A stretch of 64,000 nucleotides of DNA. It comes from DASTFP01 sp963744345 (lineage in GTDB: Bacteria > Verrucomicrobiota > Verrucomicrobiia > Chthoniobacterales > Terrimicrobiaceae). The DNA lies in assembly GCA_963744345.1 (NCBI GenBank), contig CAVUTD010000019.1, positions 124,001 to 188,000 of the forward strand, given 5' to 3'. This document shows, in pieces, positions 44,082 through 52,878 of this stretch. The position numbers and the translations under genes were made by a program. Under the pieces are notes generated by a model. That model worked only from the letters and a program-made list of their open reading frames with translations. It was not told the DNA's origin and ran no database searches. Numbering within the stretch: position 1 is the first letter of the stretch; each line of letters begins with the position of its first letter.

Positions 44082-46986
44082 TTACGGGTTTTCGAACGAC
44101 TCGAATGGCAAGCGCACGTTAAATTGTGTGCCATTTGGACCTGTGCTGAAGTCGATTTTTCCATGATGCCGCTCGGTAATGATTCGGTGGCTGATCACCA
44201 AGCCGAGTCCGGTCCCTGAGCCGCCTTTGGTGGTGAAGAAAGGCACGAAAAAGATATGTGGCTGCGCCTCAGGCGGAATGCCGCTGCCCTCATCGGCAAT
44301 CTCAACGAGAAAAAACTCGCCGTCGCGGCGGGTGCGGATGTCGATACGACCCGTTCCACCGACGGCGTAAATCGCATTGTCGATGAGGTTCGTCCACACC
44401 TGGTTTAACTCGCCGCCATAGGCAGAGAGGCGCGGCAGCGTGCGATCAAAGTCCCGGGTGACAGTGACGTTTCTGAGCTTATGGCCAAGGATGATCAGGG
44501 TGTTTTCGATGCCCTCGTGCACGTCGATCTCCTGCCATGGCGCCTGGTCCATGAACGAATAGGACTTCACCGCGCGCACCAATTCCGAAATACGCTCGGT
44601 GCTGTGTGTGATCGACTTGATCAAGTCGCGCGTGGTGAGGTTCGCCGCCAGCCAGTGTATCGCATGTTCAAGATCCTGCGCCGGCACGGTGCGCTTCAAA
44701 GCTTCCAGTTCTTCTTGATTGACGCGGGCGTTCACGAGTGCGGGCGCGAGCTCCCAGGCATCCGCGATATTCTGCGAATCAAGCCAGCATTCGATCGCCT
44801 CCTCGCGGTCGCTTTGTTCGATCGAGTTCAATTTAGCCTGGCTTTCGGTGCAGTGTATAGCTTCCTGGGAGGTCGCAAGCAGTTGCTGCCACTGCTTGAC
44901 GCTAAGCGATTCGTTAAGCTCGCATGCGTAGTCCTGAACCCTCTCTACGCTCTGACGCAGGTCGCCGGCCGCGCAGCGCGCAGCTGTTGCGGGATTATTG
45001 AGTTCATGGGCGAGTCCGGCCGCCATCGCGCCAAGTTGGATGAGTTTCTCGCGTTCCTGCTTATAGTTCTCCAAGTTTCGCAACCGTGTTGCGAGTGTTC
45101 GCATGATTTCCCTGGCCACCGCAGGCGAGCAGCGTAGCAGGTCCCATAATCCTGCGCGTGGCAGACAAAAAAGCCGACTCTCGGCGACCACTCGAATGAG
45201 CACCCAATTCGGAATGTCGAGCAGGATTTCAATCTCGCCAAAAAACTCCCCAGGGACTACCTCCCCAAGGAAAATCTCCTGAGCGCCGTAATATTTTGTC
45301 GTACGTAGCTCGCCTTCCAGCATGACGTAGAAAAAATCGGCCGGATCGCCGTCGCGAATAAGCGTCTCCCCGGGCTTTAGACGAAGCTCCGTCCCTGTCG
45401 AAAAGCAGGCACGCTGGGAGTCGTCGAGCTGAGAGAAACGGGGCACGTCGAAAACGGTCGCGAAGGCTCCATCAGAAACCGCAAGCGTTGGTGGCGGAGG
45501 GCGAGATTCCCGTTCTTCGAGCTGCTCCGTCAGTTCCGCCACATAGGCCCGAGTGGCAGCGATTGCCTCGGGACCTTCGTTTCTTTCAATCTGCCGCACG
45601 GGCAATCGCACGATGAATCGGGTTTCACCTGCTTTCGATTCGACCTCGATCTCACCGCCATGCCTGTCTCCCACAATGCCCCGGCTTATCGTGAGGCCGA
45701 GGCCTTTTCCCGAACCGACGCTCTTCGTGGTGAAGAACGGCTCAAAGATGTGCGTAAGATTCTGCGGTGGAATGCCGGGACCATTGTCAATGATCTCAAC
45801 GACGGTCTGATTGTCGTCGCGCCGCGTTCCAATAGAGATTTCTCCGCCGCCATTCACCGCATCCGCTGCGTTATCGAGCAGGTTGAACCACACTTGCGCG
45901 AGCTCGCTCGGATAGCCCCGTACTTGACCGCAGTCGCTCGAAAAATTCTGCGTGACGTGAAGCCCCTTGATCTTGTGCTCGAGAGTACCTTAGCGCGCTC
46001 CTGATTTGCTCATGCACGTCGATATCTGCGACTTCGGCGCGCTCCTGTTTCGCGCTGGAACGCACCGCATCGACCAGGCTCGCGATCCGTCCGGTACATT
46101 GTTCAACGTCATCGAGCAAGGTTTGGATCGTTATCCGCAACGCGATCCATCGGACCGAGTCGCCGAAAGCGTTGGCTGGCAGAAATTCACGCAGGGAAAC
46201 CAGGGCACTCATGTCCAATCCCGCGCCGACGAGCACGGGAGCGATTTTCCAGGAGTCAGTGACGCCTCCTTCTCGAAGATGCGCTGCCAGCACATCCTCC
46301 GAATCGCTCTGTTCGATCGAGTGATGTTGTTTGCGAGCCGCGAGGCTCTCCAAGACCTCGTCGACGAGTGCGATCAACCGCTCCCAGTGCTCATGTTCGA
46401 GCGTCTGATGTAACCGATGGGCTACCGATTGAATCGTCTGAATCAACTCTCGAAGATGCACCGCAATGCGCTGGGCGGCCGCGGAAGGATTATTCAATTC
46501 ATGCGCCAGGCCGGCGGACATTGTGCCGAGCGCCTCCAGCTTTTCTTGCTGTCGCGCTGAACCTTCGATGTTGCGAAGCCGCGTCACCATCGCACGAAAA
46601 ATCTCACCGGAAATCGCCCGGCAGAGCCTCAACAGCTTCCAAAACGACTCCTCGGGGAAAACGATTAGCCGACAGTCGCATTCGGCGCGGGCGGACAGCA
46701 TGTAAGGCGTGCCAAGCAACAGCGGGATTTCGCCGAAAAAGGCACCGGGTCTGTTGCGTGCGACAACGCCGTGTTTCTTGGAGACGCTGATTTCTCCCTC
46801 AAGGAGAACGAAAAAGTTCTTCGCCTGCTCCCCTTCTCGGAAGAGCATTTCACCAGCGGCAAGCCGCCATTCTTCGGTCTCCTCAATGCAGGCCTTATCT
46901 TCATCCTTGAGGTTCGCAAAAAGGGGAACCTTGCGGAGCAGGCTCATCACTGCCTCGCAATCGGTCGGTTGTGTTACGGTGGTCAA
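44082..46986 (-). pseudogene. Double-module sensor kinase, copy 2 (frameshifted)
   Basis: Two open frames together reproduce the same double-module kinase. The first (46986 to about 45990, TTG start) encodes the CRP domain and HisKA (SAGLAHELNNP). At about 45986-45991, one extra base after SAL shifts the frame: the expected TLEHKIKGLHVTQ continues in the other frame, giving HATPase 1 (FNLLDNAADAVNGGG), CRP 2, HisKA 2 (AAGLAHELNNP) and HATPase 2 down to 44082. The second part could start at the GTG 45893. The shift may be real decay, programmed, or a sequence error. Everything else is intact, including both phospho-His residues; HATPase 2 has an extra residue in IFFVPFFTTK. Confidence 0.85.
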
Positions 46987-47151
46987 AATTCGGTCCGGTT
47001 ATTGAGGACAACTTCGATCGGCGATTGAACCCTCGCCCACTGCAGAGGCGACGTCCTTGATCGAGCCGTGACGCACATCCCTGCCTCGAAGATACCAGGG
47101 ACGTTACTCTCCAGCAAATAGGGATTGCGCTGCAGAGACCAACTCAAGACG
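46983..47151 (-). pseudogene. Degraded reductase C-terminus before kinase copy 2
   Basis: Minus-strand translation from 47151 gives SLQRNPYLLESNVPGIF in one frame, then, after a one-base shift, DVRHGSIKDVASAVGEGSIA. These match the end of the intact reductase (SLQRDPYLLETNVPGIF, DVRHGSIKRVASAVGEGSIA). The final residues are lost, but the TTTTGA before the kinase start is kept. Upstream similarity fades before 47340. Confidence 0.85.
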
Positions 47152-47340
47152 ACTGCCATTCTCGATCAAGGAGGTTAAATGCCATCCAATAACGCCGGGT
47201 AAGTTCGTCGTCACTGCAAGACATTTTCTGCGATGTATGCGCAACCTGCGCAGCTGACCGTCGCTAGGCTCCCAACCGGTCGCCGAGTTGTCGTTTCGGC
47301 CGTCGTGTGCGCATGTGCCGATCTCTAGCAAGCCGCTGGA

Positions 47341-50250
47341 CTAAGCATTTGGAGAGGATTCAAAGGGCAACCGCACGTTAAATCGCGTGCCGTCGGGACC
47401 TGTTGCGAAATCAATTTTGCCGTGATGCCTTTCGACGATGACCCTATGGCTGATGATCAGACCAAGCCCCGTCCCTGAGCCGCCTTTCGTGGTGAAGAAA
47501 GGCACGAAAATATGTCGCTGAGCCTCCGCCGGAATCCCGCTCCCATTATCGGCAATCTCAACGAGAAAAAACTCCCCGTCACGACGTGTGCGGATATCAA
47601 TGCGACCAGTGCCACCTACCGCGTAAATCGCGTTGTCTATGAGGTTCGTCCAAACTTGGTTCAACTCGCCGCCATAAGCGCAGATCCGTGGAAGCGTGCG
47701 ATCAAAATCCCGCGTGACCGTGACGTTCTTCAGTTTATGGCCCAAAATGATCAGCGTGTTTTCAATTCCTTCGTGCACGTCGATTTCCTGCCAGGGAGCC
47801 TGGTCCATGAACGAGTAGGACTTCACCGCCCTCACCAGGTCTGAAATGCGGTCGGTGCTATGGGTAATCGACTTGAGCAAATCGCGCGTCGTGACGTCCG
47901 CCACGAGCCAGCGGAGAGCATTTTCGAGATCCTCCCCCGGCACAGTTCGTCTGAGGGTTTCCAGCACTTCCTGATCGATACGAGCGTTGACCAAGACGGG
48001 TGCAAGCTCCCAGGCGTCCGCGATATCCTGGGAGTCGAGCCAGCATTCGATGGCTTCCTCGCGATCGCTTTGCTCGAGGGGGTTGAGCTTCGGTTGGGAT
48101 TCAACGCAATGAACGCCTTCCTTGGAAGTCGCAACCAGTTGCTGCCACTGCTCCGGGCTGAGCCTTTGATTGAGTTCACACGCATAGTCCTGAACATTCT
48201 CGACGTTTTGGCGCAGGTCACTGGCCGCCTTGCGTGCAGCGGTCGCGGGGTTATTCAGCTCATGAGCGAGTCCTGCCGCCATCGTGCCAAGTTGCGCGAG
48301 CTTTTCGCGTTCCTGCGTGTAACCCTCCATATTGCGCAAGCGCGTCGCCAGCGTTCGCAAGATTTCCGTGGCCACAGTCGGCGAGGTGCGCAACAACTCC
48401 CAAAACCCGGCGCGCGGCAGCCGGAAAAGCCGACTGTCGGCAACCGCTCGGATGATCACCATGTACGATATGTCCAGCAGAATGGGGATCTCCCCGAAGA
48501 ATTCCGCAGGTTCCACGATGCCGAGAAGGATCTCCTGATCGCCGTAGAACTTCGTCACGCGCAGCTCGCCTTCAAGCAACACGTAAAAAGAATCTGACCA
48601 ATCGCCCTCGTTGAGCAGCGTTTCGCCGGCCTTCACCCGCATTTCCGTTCCCGTGGACAGACACGCCCGCTGAGCAGGATCAAGTTGGGCGAAGAGCGGC
48701 ACATCAAAAATGGTTGCAAACGCTCCGTCAGGAACTGAAGGCAGCTGAGTCGGGGCTGGCGCTCCTATTTGGAAGCGGTCGGTCAGTTCCGCCATGACGC
48801 CGCGGTTTGCGGAGATCGCCTCGGGACTTTCGTTCCTTTCGATTCGTCGCACCGGCAATCGCACAATGAAGCGCGTTTCACCGGCTCTTGACTCAACTTC
48901 GATCTCACCGCCGTGTCGATCTCCGACAATGCCCTGACTGATCGTCAGCCCAAGACCTCTGCCTGAACCGACGCTTTTGGTGGTGAAAAACGGTTCGAAA
49001 ATGTGGGAGAGATTCGCGGGGGAGATTCCAGGACCACTATCTATGATCTCCACCACCGTTTGATTGTCATCGCGGCGGGTGCGAATGGCGAGTTCACCGC
49101 TGCCGTTCATCGCGTCCGCGGCGTTATCGAGCAAGTTCACCCATACCTGCGCGAGCTCACAGGCATAGCCGCGCACGCGGCCACAGTCAGAGGAAAAATA
49201 TTGCCTCACCTGAACATTCTTGAGTTTGGGATCAAGCACGGTCAGCGCGTTTTTGATCTGCTCATGGACATCGATATCCGCGGTTTCGGCGCGGTCTTGT
49301 CTGGCGCTGGAACGCACGGCATCGACCAAACTCGCAATACGTCCAGTGCACTGTTCCGCGTCGTCCAGCAAGGTACGAATCGTCAGCCTCAAAGCGATCC
49401 ATCGCACCGCATCGATGAAGGCCTTCGAGGGAAGGTCTTGCCTGAGTGAAGCTAGTGATTCGGTGTGTAATCCGGCGCCGACGAGCACAGGAGCGATTTT
49501 CCAGACGTCAGTCACTCCATGCTCCCGGAGCCAGCCACCGAGCGAGTCTTCTGAGTCGCTTTGCTCCATGGAGTGCTTGTGCCCGCCTGCGACGGAGGTC
49601 GTCAAAGCATCACCTGCAAATGCAATTAAGCGGTCCCAATGGTGCGCTTCGAGCGTTTGATGCAGCCGGTGGGCGACTGCTTGAATTGTCTGGACCACCT
49701 CTCCGAGATGCACCGCGATGCGCTGCGCGGCCGCGGCGGGATTGTTCAACTCGTGGGCGAGACCGGCAGACATGGTTCCGAGCGCAGCCAGCTTTTCCTG
49801 CTGTCGCGTGGAACCTTCGAGATTGCGAAGACGTGCCGCCATGGCTCGAAAGATTTCACTTGCCAACGTTGGGCAGAGCCTCAGCAGAAGCCAAAATCCT
49901 TCATTCGTGAAAGTGATGAGCCGAGAGTCGGTTACGGCGCGCCCGCTCACGATATAAGGCACACCGAGCAGCAGCGGCACTTCGCCGAAAAAGGCCCCCG
50001 GCAGATAGCGCGCCACGATGATCTGCTGATTACCATGTTTCTTTGAGAGGCTGATCTCGCCCTCGAGGACCACGAAAAAGTGCTCCGCCGGCTTCCCTTC
50101 CTCAGCGAGGATGTCCCCCGCGGACAGCCGCCACTCTTGGGCTTCTTCAAGGCAAGCCTTATCCTCGTCTCTGAGGTTCTCAAACAGGGGAACTTGACGC
50201 AGTTGTGTCATCAACTCCTCGCGATTAGAGATTTCAGCGGTGTTACTCAA
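47341..50250 (-). CDS. Double-module sensor kinase, copy 3
   Basis: From the TTG at 50250, which overlaps the reductase stop as TTGA, the protein is 969 residues and aligns with the starts of the other two copies; the open frame extends to 50472 but that part lies inside the reductase gene. Architecture is CRP, HisKA (SAGLAHELNNP), HATPase (VNLLDNAADAMNGSG, GSGRGLGLTIS), CRP, HisKA (AAGLAHELNNP), HATPase (TNLIDNAIYAVGGTG, GSGTGLGLII). In this copy the second HATPase reads IFVPFFTTK without the extra residue. The CRP cassettes again lack Arg (GVPYIVSGR, DISYMVIIR). Being translationally coupled to the response regulator-reductase, it is likely its cognate kinase. Confidence 0.92.
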   Translation of the reverse strand: MSNTAEISNREELMTQLRQVPLFENLRDEDKACLEEAQEWRLSAGDILAEEGKPAEHFFVVLEGEISLSKKHGNQQIIVARYLPGAFFGEVPLLLGVPYIVSGRAVTDSRLITFTNEGFWLLLRLCPTLASEIFRAMAARLRNLEGSTRQQEKLAALGTMSAGLAHELNNPAAAAQRIAVHLGEVVQTIQAVAHRLHQTLEAHHWDRLIAFAGDALTTSVAGGHKHSMEQSDSEDSLGGWLREHGVTDVWKIAPVLVGAGLHTESLASLRQDLPSKAFIDAVRWIALRLTIRTLLDDAEQCTGRIASLVDAVRSSARQDRAETADIDVHEQIKNALTVLDPKLKNVQVRQYFSSDCGRVRGYACELAQVWVNLLDNAADAMNGSGELAIRTRRDDNQTVVEIIDSGPGISPANLSHIFEPFFTTKSVGSGRGLGLTISQGIVGDRHGGEIEVESRAGETRFIVRLPVRRIERNESPEAISANRGVMAELTDRFQIGAPAPTQLPSVPDGAFATIFDVPLFAQLDPAQRACLSTGTEMRVKAGETLLNEGDWSDSFYVLLEGELRVTKFYGDQEILLGIVEPAEFFGEIPILLDISYMVIIRAVADSRLFRLPRAGFWELLRTSPTVATEILRTLATRLRNMEGYTQEREKLAQLGTMAAGLAHELNNPATAARKAASDLRQNVENVQDYACELNQRLSPEQWQQLVATSKEGVHCVESQPKLNPLEQSDREEAIECWLDSQDIADAWELAPVLVNARIDQEVLETLRRTVPGEDLENALRWLVADVTTRDLLKSITHSTDRISDLVRAVKSYSFMDQAPWQEIDVHEGIENTLIILGHKLKNVTVTRDFDRTLPRICAYGGELNQVWTNLIDNAIYAVGGTGRIDIRTRRDGEFFLVEIADNGSGIPAEAQRHIFVPFFTTKGGSGTGLGLIISHRVIVERHHGKIDFATGPDGTRFNVRLPFESSPNA

Positions 50251-51905
50251 AATCGGTCCAAATATTGATGCACAAGTTCGATGGCGATTGACCCTTCTCC
50301 CACGGCGGAGGCCACCCGTTTGATCGAGCCGTGGCGCACGTCGCCCGCTACGAAGATGCCAGGAACGTTCGTCTCGAGCAAATATGGATCTCGTTGTAGG
50401 GACCAGTTGCGCGGACGGCGGCCCTCGGCGATCAGATCGGGACCGGACAAGATGAAGCCGCGCTCGTCGCATTCGATCAATTCCGCAATCGCGCTCGTAT
50501 GCGGCATCGCGCCAATGAAAATGAAAAGCGCAATTGCCGGGACGGTTTTGGCTTCGCCCGTCCGATTGTTGGCAATGGTGAGTTCGTCGAGCCTGCCGTT
50601 GCCCTTCGCCTCGATCACTCGCGAGTGGAACTGTGCGGAGATATTCGGCGTTTTTCCAATTTGATCGATAAGGTATTGCGACATCGTTTTGCTGAGCGAG
50701 TCACCGCGCACGATCAGCGTTACCCTCTTTGCAAATCGCGAAAGATACATGGCCGCTTGGCCGGCGGAATTTCCTGCGCCGACAATGTAGGCTTCTTCGT
50801 TCTGACACGACAAGGCTTCGGTAGCCGCAGCGCCATAATAAATCCCGGCTCCAGTGAGTTTTTCGATTCCGGGAATCTCCAGTCGGCGATAAGAAACGCC
50901 CGTGGCCAACAGCAGTGCTTGGCAACTGATTTCGCTGCCGTCGCTTAGGGTAATCACGCGGTACGGCCCATTGAGCCGAATCTTCGTCACCTGCTGCGGA
51001 GTGAGTATTTCGGTGCCAAAGCGTCGCGCCTGGGCAACCGCGCGGCGGGCCAGATCGCTTCCGCTCAGTCCGGAGGGAAAGCCAAGGTAGTTCTCAATAC
51101 GCGAACTTGAACCTGCTTGCCCCCCGGGCGCCTCACGCTCAATCAGGACAGTCGTTAATCCCTCGGAAGCGCCATAGACAGCCGCGGCCAGTCCAGCCGG
51201 CCCTGCGCCAATGATTGCCAAATCGTAGGACCGCATCTGCGCTCGCGTCCGAAGTCCCACTTTTTGGGCCAGCATTTCTGCTGTGGGCTCTCTCAGGTGC
51301 GAACCATCAGGAAAGAGAACGAGCGGAAGGTTCTTGCCGTCGCCGGCATGTTCGTCCAGCTTGCGCGCTTCGCGGTCGAGTTCGACATCCATCCATTGGA
51401 AGGGAATGAGGTTTCGCGCAAGAAACTCTTTCAAGGCGTGCACTTGCGGGGACCACTTCAGACCGATCACGCGAATTCCTTCAAAGGGAGGGTGGAAGCC
51501 CGCCAGCCAGTCATCGAGCAGATCGTCGAGCACCGGATAGAGCCGCTCCTCCGGAGGATCCCACGGTTTCATGAGATAATAGTCGATCTGTACCGAATTG
51601 ATCGCGCTGATCGCCGCATCCGTGTCCGCATACGCCGTGAGTAACGCGCGTTTGACTTTCGGAAAATCTTTCAGCGCCTTCTCCAAAAACTCGACGCCCG
51701 ACATGCGTGGCATGCGTTGGTCAACGAGGAACAAAGCAGGCGCTTCATTGCGCAGCTTGAGTTGGTGCAGTAAGTCCAGCGCTGCTGCACCCGAATCTGC
51801 CCGCATCACACGAAAGCGCTCGCCATACTGGCGCCGCAGGTCGCGTTCGATTGCCCGAAGGACGTCTACGTCATCATCGACCGTGAGAATCACTGGCTTC
51901 TTCAT
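50247..51905 (-). CDS. Fused response regulator / Trx-fold / thioredoxin-reductase-like flavoprotein
   Basis: A 552-residue protein from the ATG at 51905. Residues 1-125 are a receiver domain with the acidic pocket (TVDDD), phosphoacceptor Asp (LFLVDQRMPRMSG), Thr (LLTAYAD) and Lys (MKPWDPP). Residues about 150-225 are a glutaredoxin/thioredoxin-like domain with no CxxC (GLKWSPQVHALKEFLARN). Residues about 250-552 are a TrxB-like domain with FAD (IIGAGPAGLAAAVYGASEGL) and NAD(P)H (YIVGAGNSAGQAAMYLSR) sites and the terminal VAGDVRHGS motif, but the CATCDG position reads YYGAAATEA, so no redox cysteines. It resembles known fused response regulator/thioredoxin reductase proteins. Next to kinase copy 3 it suggests phosphorylation-controlled NAD(P)H oxidation. 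Confidence 0.9.
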   Translation of the reverse strand: MKKPVILTVDDDVDVLRAIERDLRRQYGERFRVMRADSGAAALDLLHQLKLRNEAPALFLVDQRMPRMSGVEFLEKALKDFPKVKRALLTAYADTDAAISAINSVQIDYYLMKPWDPPEERLYPVLDDLLDDWLAGFHPPFEGIRVIGLKWSPQVHALKEFLARNLIPFQWMDVELDREARKLDEHAGDGKNLPLVLFPDGSHLREPTAEMLAQKVGLRTRAQMRSYDLAIIGAGPAGLAAAVYGASEGLTTVLIEREAPGGQAGSSSRIENYLGFPSGLSGSDLARRAVAQARRFGTEILTPQQVTKIRLNGPYRVITLSDGSEISCQALLLATGVSYRRLEIPGIEKLTGAGIYYGAAATEALSCQNEEAYIVGAGNSAGQAAMYLSRFAKRVTLIVRGDSLSKTMSQYLIDQIGKTPNISAQFHSRVIEAKGNGRLDELTIANNRTGEAKTVPAIALFIFIGAMPHTSAIAELIECDERGFILSGPDLIAEGRRPRNWSLQRDPYLLETNVPGIFVAGDVRHGSIKRVASAVGEGSIAIELVHQYLDRF

Positions 51906-52205
51906 ACCTTCGTTTAGCGCAGGGTGATTCGTGGCACGACGATTCTTTGGCAGACATTGTGCCAGCAAGACGTCAATGCGGCGATCTTCAAGCAGCCAGA
52001 CGGCCTCGAAGCCGACGTGAGTCCCCTTATGCTTGCTCCGATTTCCATAACTCTATGCCCAGATAACTTCACAAAATCTCTCACTCACTCCGCAAAAGCA
52101 ATTGGCATCCTTTTATTCTTCTCTTTAATAGCCCCAGTCTGTTTTTCACGACTGGGAAAATCCTCCGCAGTGACAAGCGAAGTCGCTTGCCAGATAATCC
52201 GGCTC
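51906..52205. other. Divergent intergenic region upstream of the reductase
   Basis: Presumably holds the promoters for the reductase-kinase operon (minus) and the lipoprotein gene (plus). No clear operator, RNA or terminator was recognised. Confidence 0.3.
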
Positions 52206-52616
52206 ATGAAAATCGCTTGGATCGCGTGCTTGCTTGCCGTCATTGTCGGATCGGAGGGCTGTAACCTTAAAGAGAAATATGCGCGCAACAACCTGGCCGC
52301 TGATCAGTGGCTTCAGGCGAATCGCGGCCCGGCCAGTGTTAAAATTGACGGGGCGTGGCAGGCGGACGAAGCCGGCTGGGGGGACATCCGCTTTCGGCAA
52401 GTCGGCTCCACTCTGGATGGTGCGATGGGAAATTATTCTGCTCGAGGGGTAATCCGAGGTTCGCAAGTCCTCCTGGCGTTGAGTTCCGGCGGTTACGTCT
52501 ATTACACGGTCGTCCTCAGAGCCAGCGGCGACACTCTGAGCGGATTCTATTCCTCGTCGGTTCCCTTCCATTCGGCCGATCAGGCTAGCGTCACTCTGCG
52601 GCGTCTCGAAAACTAA
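52206..52616 (+). CDS. Small putative lipoprotein
   Basis: A 136-residue protein from the ATG at 52206; the open frame extends upstream to 51924 without family support. MKIAWIACLLAVIVGSEGC is a short lipoprotein-type signal with Cys19, although the lipobox (SEGC) is imperfect. The mature part has a beta-rich look (VKIDGAWQADEAGWGDIRF, then SGGYVYYTVVLRASGDTLSG), possibly a small barrel. No family recognised. Divergent from the reductase gene, and 262 bases before the amylosucrase. Confidence 0.6.
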   Translation: MKIAWIACLLAVIVGSEGCNLKEKYARNNLAADQWLQANRGPASVKIDGAWQADEAGWGDIRFRQVGSTLDGAMGNYSARGVIRGSQVLLALSSGGYVYYTVVLRASGDTLSGFYSSSVPFHSADQASVTLRRLEN

Positions 52617-52878
52617 AAGAGAGTATCCTCAGGGAGCCGTGCTGCTTCCTGTGGGATCTCCTGGGCGAGGAACATATCGCGTAATCGGTGTGCAGCAGAC
52701 GCGGCACGGATTGAAGACTATCCGTCCACCGCACTTGGCGGTATGGTACCGGACGCGGCTGCTTGACTTCTCGGTTCCGCTGTCGACAATAAATTTTTGT
52801 AAACCGTTTCTCGACTGACAACCTCGGAGGCGGGTACGTGCCACCGATAGCGTATTTGCGGCGGTTCCATCAGCTCTT

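Noticed and set aside
52629..52844. A short minus-strand frame with a CGGRIVFNPCRVCC pattern resembling a zinc ribbon
   Set aside because: No good start codon or ribosome-binding site; the cysteine spacing does not match a known zinc-ribbon pattern closely.
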